NCBI GenBank assembly: GCA_020024075.1
Contig: JAHHUJ010000008.1
Location: forward strand, 1 to 19,670
DNA length: 19,670 bases
From: Psychrobacter sp.
GTDB taxonomy: Bacteria; Pseudomonadota; Gammaproteobacteria; Pseudomonadales; Moraxellaceae
Direction of reading: 5' to 3'
Shown: one piece after another, positions 14,709 to 19,670 of the stretch
Position numbering within the stretch: the stretch's first letter is position 1
Layout of the letters: every line of letters starts with the position of its first letter
Translations under genes and position numbers: made by a program
The notes under the pieces: generated by a model
Told to the model about the DNA's origin: nothing
The model's input: only the letters and a program-made list of their open reading frames with translations
The model's database searches: none

Positions 14709-14743
14709 CAAAAAAGAGTGAGTACCCATCGACACTCACTCTT
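14709..14743 (-). terminator. Terminator after the ABC ATPase gene
   Basis: On the minus strand AAGAGTGAGT (14743-14734) pairs with ACTCACTCTT (14723-14714) around a 10-nt loop, followed by a T-run (14715-14711). It lies 50 nt after the stop at 14794. Confidence 0.88.
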
Positions 14744-14793
14744 ATTGACCTGCTATTTATTACTCAATTTATTAATCAGGCCAGTGATTAAAA

Positions 14794-15600
14794 CTAATCA
14801 ATCTTGTTGGCATCGGCATGATGTGAGGCCATAAATTCACGTACTCGAGGCGAGGTTGGGTTATCGAAGATTTGCTCTGGAGTGCCCGCCTCTTCAATAC
14901 GGCCCTGATGTAGGAACACTACTTGCGACGATACATCGCGAGCAAAGCGCATTTCATGAGTAACAATAAGCATAGTGCGACCTTCTGCGGCTAAGTCACG
15001 CATAACAGCCAACACTTCATTTACCAGCTCTGGATCTAGGGCTGACGTCGGCTCATCGAACAACAATACTTGCGGATTCATTGCCAAAGCACGAGCTATT
15101 GCCACGCGTTGACGTTGACCCCCTGATAAGTTATCGGGATAAGCGTCTTTTTTATCAAGCAGACCCACTTTTTTTAACAGCTGCTCAGCCTCTCTTATGG
15201 CTTGAGCCTTACTTATTTTTAAGACCTGAGTCGGTCCTTCAATGATATTTTGTAAAATTGTCTTATGTGGCCATAAGTTAAAGTTCTGGAAGACAAAGCC
15301 GACACGAGCACGGAATCTTTCTAGCTGTCCTCTATCAGCGGCTTCCAATTCACCTGATTTACCAGGGACTAAATCCAATGACTCACCCCCCAAGGTAATG
15401 GTGCCTTGATTGGGCTTCTCTAGAAGATTAATACAACGCAATAAAGTGGACTTCCCTGAGCCTGATGAGCCCAAGATAGAAATCACATCACCATCGTAGG
15501 CTGTGAGTGAGACCCCTTTTAATACCTCAAGCGAGCCGTAGCTTTTATGAATGTTTTGCAAATCAAGGGCAATAGGTCGATCTGAAGTAGAATGTGGCAT
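14794..15600 (-). CDS. Polar amino-acid ABC transporter ATP-binding subunit, HisP/ArtP type
   Basis: Cytoplasmic ATPase that powers the importer formed with the downstream permeases. The 268-residue protein has every ABC motif: Walker A GSSGSGKST (44-52), Q-loop VFQNFNLWPH (103-112), signature LSGGQRQR (158-165), Walker B VLLFDEPTSALDPE (178-191) and H-loop His215 in IVTHEM. The FNLWPH variant and the REFM C-terminal region fit the HisP/GlnQ group. Start: the ATG at 15600 (MPHSTSDRPIALDLQNIHKSYG) gives the normal family N-terminus, but its ribosome site is weak. The frame stays open upstream to 15786 and that part is not ABC-like. It is followed by a terminator, so it is expressed separately from the binding proteins and permeases. 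Confidence 0.93.
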   Translation of the reverse strand: MPHSTSDRPIALDLQNIHKSYGSLEVLKGVSLTAYDGDVISILGSSGSGKSTLLRCINLLEKPNQGTITLGGESLDLVPGKSGELEAADRGQLERFRARVGFVFQNFNLWPHKTILQNIIEGPTQVLKISKAQAIREAEQLLKKVGLLDKKDAYPDNLSGGQRQRVAIARALAMNPQVLLFDEPTSALDPELVNEVLAVMRDLAAEGRTMLIVTHEMRFARDVSSQVVFLHQGRIEEAGTPEQIFDNPTSPRVREFMASHHADANKID

Positions 15601-15984
15601 AACAGTGGCTAGTGTCCGAAATAAATTGTAAGCAATAAAGGGTATAACGTAAAAATAGGCAGGTAGCCCTACGTGATAAGTTTTAATAGTGTATTGTCTC
15701 TTAAAACCCATGACATAAGCAAATATTTTGCCCAAATCAGTGAGAAAACCCCACATTATTTGTAAATTTGTTGAGTGATAAACCAAATTTCTGGTTGTCC
15801 TGCCTCATTAACTGCTTTGAAAACCACCCCCTACTTAAACATCAAACTTTTAAAAAGGTGAATAACGCACCGTTAAATTAATCAGGGCCTTCAATAATCA
15901 ACTTAGCCGCTCACTCTAGTGCTAATAGTACCAAGTTACTCTAGCACTCTATTTTAGTTATAAATCAGTGACAAGGCTCAGTGA

Positions 15985-16032
15985 TGAAGCAGTCTATGAA
16001 GCAAGTTATAAAGCAAGGTATAAAGCTTGAGT
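15985..16032. repeat. 12-bp degenerate tandem repeat, four copies, upstream of proA
   Basis: Units are TGAAGCAGTCTA (15985), TGAAGCAAGTTA (15997), TAAAGCAAGGTA (16009) and TAAAGCTTGAGT (16021). Each keeps T-[GA]-A-A-G-C. The last unit overlaps the candidate -35 of proA. The role is unknown; either regulator sites on one helix face or replication slippage is possible. Confidence 0.75.
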
Positions 16033-16055
16033 ACGGCTTTACTATTGGCTATATC
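16027..16055 (+). promoter_or_regulatory. Candidate sigma-70 promoter of proA
   Basis: TTGAGT (16027-16032), a 17-bp spacer and TATATC (16050-16055) match 4 of 6 at each element with ideal spacing. The start would lie about 55 nt upstream of the proA ATG. Confidence 0.38.
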
Positions 16056-16116
16056 TGCTTTATGTTATAGGTAAATAAATCCTATTTTTTATATTAACAA
16101 GCTAGGAGAACGATAA

Positions 16117-17415
16117 ATGACACAAGACATCGCGGACGTCAAAACGTATATGCAGCAAGTGGGACAACAAGCCAGACAGGCCTCAAGATTATTAGCTGCT
16201 GCCAATACTGGCGATAAAAATAACGCGCTTCTAAGTATTTATGAGCAATTAAAACAAGCAAAATCTGATATCTTGGCCGCTAATAAAATTGATATGCAAA
16301 AAGGCCATGATAATAACTTAGATGCTGCCCTATTAGACCGCTTAGAGCTAACAGATGACCGCTTTGAGGGTATGTTACAAGGATTAAAGGATGTGGCTGC
16401 TTTGCCTGACCCTATTGGTGAAGTGAGTGATATGACCTATCGTCCTTCTGGTATTCAACTGGGTAAAATGCGAGTGCCATTGGGCGTGGTTGGTATGATC
16501 TATGAATCTCGTCCAAACGTCACCTTAGAAGCGGCTTCTTTGGCTCTCAAATCAGGTAACGCCATTATATTGCGTGGTGGCTCCGAAGCTTTTGAATCAA
16601 ACCAAGCCATTGCTAAGTGCATTTTGGCAGGTCTAAAACAAGCAGGACTCCCTGAGCATGGTGTACAAGTGCTGCAGACTACCGACCGTGCTGCTGTCGG
16701 TGAGCTAATCACTATGACTGAATTTGTCGATGTGATTGTGCCTCGTGGTGGTAAAGGATTGATTGAGCGTATCAGTAAAGATGCCCGTGTGCCGGTTATT
16801 AAGCATTTAGATGGCAATTGCCATACCTTTATCGATCGTGATGCAGACCCTGAAATTGCCGTTACCGTCAGCGTGAATGCCAAGACTCACCGCTATGGCA
16901 CCTGTAATACGATGGAAACTTTGTTGGTAGATAAGGCCATTGCTGATACCTTATTGCCTAAGATTGCTGAAGCCATCGTTGCCGCAGATGAGGCCATGCA
17001 ACTGCGCTTAGATGCTGCCTCAAAAGCCATCTTACAAGACAATGCTAAACTGTCAGGTCATCTGAGCGATGCCAATGACGAAGATTGGGATACAGAATAT
17101 TTGGCACCCATCTTAGCGGTTAAAATTGTCGAGGGAATTGATGAGGCAATCTCGCACATCAACACCCACGGTAGCCATCACACTGATGTGATTATCACTG
17201 ACAATTACAGTAAGTCACAGCGCTTTATCCGTGAAGTGGACTCATCAAGCGTCATGATCAACGCCTCTAGCCGCTTTGCAGATGGTTTTGAATATGGCTT
17301 AGGCGCTGAAATCGGTATTTCAACCGACAAAATTCATGCCCGTGGCCCAGTAGGTCTAAATGGTCTAACCTCTCAGAAATGGATTGTCTATGGTCATGGA
17401 GAAGTACGTGGCTAA
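16117..17415 (+). CDS. proA: Glutamate-5-semialdehyde dehydrogenase (gamma-glutamyl phosphate reductase)
   Basis: ProA reduces gamma-glutamyl phosphate to glutamate-5-semialdehyde with NADPH, the second step of proline synthesis, in the cytoplasm. The 432-residue sequence is collinear with the family: PLGVVGMIYESRPNVT (121-136), SGNAIILRGGSEAFESN (146-162), VPRGGKGLIERI (208-219), VIKHLDGNCHTFID (227-240), and the catalytic Cys263 in RYGTCNTMETLL. The C-terminal SSSVMINASSRFADGFEYGLGAEIGIST and HARGPVGLNGL complete the signature. AGGAG lies 9 nt before the ATG. It is monocistronic, with a strong terminator downstream. proB (glutamate 5-kinase) is not in the window. The next gene on the strand imports glutamate, the pathway's starting material. 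Confidence 0.97.
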   Translation: MTQDIADVKTYMQQVGQQARQASRLLAAANTGDKNNALLSIYEQLKQAKSDILAANKIDMQKGHDNNLDAALLDRLELTDDRFEGMLQGLKDVAALPDPIGEVSDMTYRPSGIQLGKMRVPLGVVGMIYESRPNVTLEAASLALKSGNAIILRGGSEAFESNQAIAKCILAGLKQAGLPEHGVQVLQTTDRAAVGELITMTEFVDVIVPRGGKGLIERISKDARVPVIKHLDGNCHTFIDRDADPEIAVTVSVNAKTHRYGTCNTMETLLVDKAIADTLLPKIAEAIVAADEAMQLRLDAASKAILQDNAKLSGHLSDANDEDWDTEYLAPILAVKIVEGIDEAISHINTHGSHHTDVIITDNYSKSQRFIREVDSSSVMINASSRFADGFEYGLGAEIGISTDKIHARGPVGLNGLTSQKWIVYGHGEVRG

Positions 17416-17503
17416 AGCGTCATCTCTCTAAGGCTTCTTTTGAACCTAAGGCTATGCTTGAGCTAAGATGCGACTGATTTCTCACAAAAACTCATAACAT
17501 AAT

Positions 17504-17532
17504 AAAACGCCAGCACTATGCTGGCGTTTTTT
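17504..17532 (+). terminator. Intrinsic terminator after proA
   Basis: AAAACGCCAGCA (17504-17515), loop CTA, TGCTGGCGTTTT (17519-17530), with the T-run continuing to 17532. The stem is a perfect 12 bp. Confidence 0.93.
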
Positions 17533-17631
17533 ATTGCACAGCCATAAATCACCCAGCCATGTTGGTATTCAAAGATTGATAACAAATCCAAAAACTAGCC
17601 TCTTCTCTTAAGTAAACTAGCGTAAACGCTA

Positions 17632-17663
17632 CAAATAGAACAAGTAGCAAATAGAACAAGTAG
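17632..17663. repeat. Perfect 16-bp tandem duplication
   Basis: CAAATAGAACAAGTAG occurs at 17632-17647 and identically at 17648-17663, followed by a CAA that starts a third copy. It is in non-coding DNA between proA and gltS. Confidence 0.92.
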
Positions 17664-17870
17664 CAAGGCTACAAACCGTAAGCTTAGTAAGTTTGATAAG
17701 GCTAAGTTATTGTATAACAAAGCTATTATTTAGTTAAAAACCTTGTAATTACCTTAATACCCCTACTGAATTGTCACTTTATATTGTAGAATAGTCGGTT
17801 TTTAGTCCAGATAAACCGAATTCTAGAACGTTTTCAAGCTCTATTGGTTATCTACTTATTACATAAAAAA

Positions 17871-17984
17871 GAGGTTGGCCTTATCATGAAACACCTGGCT
17901 AACCACAACTTAATCTAAGTTATTAACACTCAATATTAGGAACTTCAAACTCAGCTAATCACCTATTAGCATGGGCTTTTTTTA
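17871..17984 (+). other. Possible structured leader or small RNA segment upstream of gltS
   Basis: Hairpin 1 is GGTTGGCC (17873-17880) with GGCTAACC (17897-17904), 8 pairs with one G-U and a 16-nt loop. The loop holds an ATG (17886) opening a 10-codon frame MKHLANHNLI that ends with TAA at 17918, and a GAGG at 17871-17874 overlaps the stem. Hairpin 2 is GCTAAT-CACCT-ATTAGC (17954-17970), a perfect 6-bp stem, followed six bases later by a run of seven Ts (17978-17984), so it resembles a weak terminator. The parts resemble a leader-peptide attenuator or an independent small RNA. It lies more than 200 nt before gltS and no known riboswitch is recognised. Confidence 0.3.
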
Positions 17985-18201
17985 TTCCAAATTACAGTCA
18001 AACCTCTATAAATGGAGCCAGTGTAATACTCGCTTTTCTATAGTCAAAGACCTTTAAAAATCGATACAAAACAACCTAGTGAACGTATCACAGCTGTAGG
18101 CTGAACCAGATGCCATAACGATTTATAAGCTCACCGACTATACCTTCACTTTAAAGATGACTGACTTATAGATAACCGTATCGTTGTAAAAGGAGTAGTT
18201 T

Positions 18202-19476
18202 ATGGAAATCACTTTAAATGGCTATTACACCCTCATTTTAGCCACACTTGTTTTGCTACTTGGCCGCTTATTGGTCAAAAAAGTCAAGTTTTTAGAAGAC
18301 TTTAATATTCCAGAACCTGTCGCTGGTGGTTTAGTGGCAGCCTTCATTATCTATATGATAAATTTATTTTGGGGTTACAGCTTTAACTTCCAACAAGAGC
18401 TTCAGACTGCCTGTATGCTGATGTTCTTTGCCTCTATCGGACTCAGTGCCGACTTTGGACGACTAAAAGCAGGGGGTACCCCTTTGATCGTCTTCACCCT
18501 TGTTGTATCAAGCTTCATTATCGTACAAAACATCGCAGGGGTTGCCATTGCCAGCACCTTAGGACTTGATCCTTTATTAGGACTAGTCACAGGGTCAATC
18601 GCCCTGACTGGTGGTCATGGTACGGCAGGTGCTTGGGGACTGACTTTAGAAAAACAATACGGTGTCGTTGGGGCAACAACATTAGGTATTGCTGTCGCCA
18701 CTTACGGCTTGGTCGCTGGTGGTATCATTGGGGGCCCTGTTGCACGCCGCTTAATCAACAAGCTTGGCGTAAAACCTTCTGCTGATAATCCTAACCCTAC
18801 TGAGGTTGAGAGACTTGCTGGCAAACAATCACTATATAGCACCAAGCACAAAGAAGAAGAAGCTTATCGCAATAAAGAAATCTTCGAAAAACCAGACAAT
18901 ATCCGCTTGATAACAGCGTCCTCTACCATTGAATCATTGGCTTTATTTGCAGCAGCTTTAGCCTTTGCTGATATTATGACTATTGTGGGTAAAGACACTT
19001 GGTTTGAGCTACCCACTTTCGTATGGGCATTGGCAGGCGGTGTCATTATCCGTAACGTACTGACCATCGTATTTGATTTCCATATGTTTGACCGTGCCAT
19101 CGATGTGATTGGTAACGCCTCACTAAGCTTGTTCTTAGCAATGGCACTATTATCACTAAAACTATGGCAATTAGCCGACTTAGCAGGTCCTGTCTTAGTC
19201 ATTCTAGCGGTACAAACCGTGGTCATGATTGCTTATGCTTATCTCATAACCTTTAGAATTATGGGTAAAGACTATGATGCTGCGGTACTAGCTGCTGGTC
19301 ACTGCGGCTTTGGTATGGGCGCAACTCCAACTGCCATTGCCAATATGCAAGCGGTTACTGACCGTTATCAGCCCTCTCCAAAAGCATTCTTAATCGTGCC
19401 AATGGTAGGTGCTTTCTTCGTTGATATCGTCAACGCCACCGTGTTGCAGATTTTTACCAAGCTGCCGTTTATGTAA
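18202..19476 (+). CDS. gltS: Sodium/glutamate symporter GltS
   Basis: GltS imports L-glutamate with sodium across the inner membrane. The 424-residue protein shows the family's inverted-repeat architecture. The N-terminal half has TLVLLLGRLLV, IPEPVAGGL (36-44) and the re-entrant-loop motif SIALTGGHGTAGAW (132-145). The C-terminal half has NASLSLFLAMALLSLKLW (305-322), AGHCGFGMGATPTAIANMQ (365-383) with the second re-entrant motif, and FLIVPMVGAFFVDIVNA (396-412). The central cytoplasmic linker (about 183-235) is charged and about 20 residues longer than in E. coli GltS (401 residues), with a Lys/Glu-rich TKHKEEEAYRNKE stretch. A strong AAGGAG ribosome site sits 6 nt before the ATG. It is monocistronic with a strong terminator. 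Its position after proA may reflect shared use of glutamate. Confidence 0.96.
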   Translation: MEITLNGYYTLILATLVLLLGRLLVKKVKFLEDFNIPEPVAGGLVAAFIIYMINLFWGYSFNFQQELQTACMLMFFASIGLSADFGRLKAGGTPLIVFTLVVSSFIIVQNIAGVAIASTLGLDPLLGLVTGSIALTGGHGTAGAWGLTLEKQYGVVGATTLGIAVATYGLVAGGIIGGPVARRLINKLGVKPSADNPNPTEVERLAGKQSLYSTKHKEEEAYRNKEIFEKPDNIRLITASSTIESLALFAAALAFADIMTIVGKDTWFELPTFVWALAGGVIIRNVLTIVFDFHMFDRAIDVIGNASLSLFLAMALLSLKLWQLADLAGPVLVILAVQTVVMIAYAYLITFRIMGKDYDAAVLAAGHCGFGMGATPTAIANMQAVTDRYQPSPKAFLIVPMVGAFFVDIVNATVLQIFTKLPFM

Positions 19477-19496
19477 GCCATATTTGATTTAACCTT

Positions 19497-19543
19497 AATA
19501 AAAGAAGGGCTGGATTATCCTATAATCCAGCCCTTCTTTTATT
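19497..19543. terminator. Very long perfect terminator hairpin after gltS
   Basis: The arms at 19497-19518 and 19522-19543 are perfect 22-bp inverted complements around a 3-nt loop (CCT). The core is GGGCTGGATTAT with ATAATCCAGCCC, flanked by A-rich and T-rich ends, so it can act on both strands. Beyond it, to the window end, is AT-rich DNA with no feature I can support. Confidence 0.93.
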
Positions 19544-19670
19544 ACATCAACTGAGCATATTTTGGTTTTAAATACTGTTGAGCTTTTAACTTCTATAACT
19601 ATCAATACAAAATATAACTTATAGTTTTCTATTTTATTATACCTATCACCAAATAACATTATTAATTATA

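Larger units (their letters stand above)
15601..16116. other. Divergent intergenic region between the ABC ATPase gene and proA
   Basis: It contains both 5' regions of divergently transcribed genes. An inverted repeat AGTGCTA (15918-15924) / TAGCACT (15942-15948) with a 17-nt loop, a four-copy 12-bp repeat (15985-16032) and a weak proA promoter are visible. The minus-strand frame that continues upstream of the ATPase gene to 15786 has no ribosome site and no recognisable domain. Confidence 0.5.
17533..18201. other. Gene-free interval upstream of gltS
   Basis: About 670 bases with no long coding frame on either strand. It contains a 16-bp tandem duplication (17632-17663) and a hairpin-rich segment around 17871-17984 (listed separately). 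The 18000-18180 part shows nothing I can name. The gltS ribosome site AAGGAG is at 18190-18195. No confident gltS promoter could be picked. Confidence 0.5.

Noticed and set aside
15601..15786. 62-codon upstream extension of the ABC ATPase, partly hydrophobic
   Set aside because: HisP-type ATPases start just before the LDLQNIHKSYG segment; the extension has no family similarity, no ribosome site and lies in AT-rich DNA. Treated as open by chance.
18864..19226. Minus-strand frame of 120 codons inside gltS
   Set aside because: Antisense to membrane-spanning segments of GltS, no start signal, no domain.
1..19670. Mobile element, prophage, CRISPR or defence system
   Set aside because: No transposase, integrase, phage structural gene, regularly spaced repeat array or nuclease/toxin gene is seen; all recognised genes are metabolic, transport or stress functions.

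Overview
The window looks like ordinary chromosomal DNA from a gammaproteobacterium of the Moraxellaceae, most likely Psychrobacter or a close relative. This is inferred from gene content (metX-metW pair, HslO, PhoX, ProA, GltS), moderate-to-low GC, AT-rich intergenic DNA and the look of the proteins; no database search was possible. I see no rRNA, tRNA, CRISPR array, transposase or prophage gene, and no convincing new multi-gene system.

Layout. 1-877 (+): end of metX and all of metW, methionine biosynthesis. 1379-1960 (+): a secreted Sel1-repeat protein after a 0.5 kb gene-free gap. 2084-3475 (-): a rubredoxin domain fused to an FAD/NAD(P)H rubredoxin reductase. 3618-3908 (-): the decayed remnant of an isovaleryl-CoA dehydrogenase gene. 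4133-5062 (+): hslO (Hsp33) behind a good candidate heat-shock (sigma-32) promoter. 5200-6654 (-): an alpha/beta hydrolase with a long N-terminal extension. 6793-8832 (-): a Tat-dependent, probably lipid-anchored PhoX phosphatase behind a phased PhoB-type array. 9082-9759 (-): a fumarylacetoacetate-hydrolase-family enzyme.

9909-15600 (-) is one functional cluster for uptake of polar, probably basic, amino acids. In transcription order it has an ATPase, three paralogous lipoprotein binding proteins in tandem, then two permeases. Terminators after the ATPase, after the third binding protein and after the last permease suggest at least three transcription units, so binding proteins, ATPase and permeases can be made at different levels. 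16117-17415 (+) is proA (proline synthesis from glutamate) and 18202-19476 (+) is gltS (sodium-coupled glutamate uptake). A 0.79 kb gene-free interval between them holds a terminator, a tandem repeat and a hairpin-rich segment that may be a regulatory leader.

Most genes are separate units closed by strong intrinsic terminators, several of them usable from both strands. Short tandem duplications of 12-20 bp recur in the gaps, once across a stop codon. The most informative signals are regulatory: the PhoB array at phoX, the sigma-32-like promoter at hslO, a palindrome over the -10 element upstream of the permeases, and the structured segment upstream of gltS.
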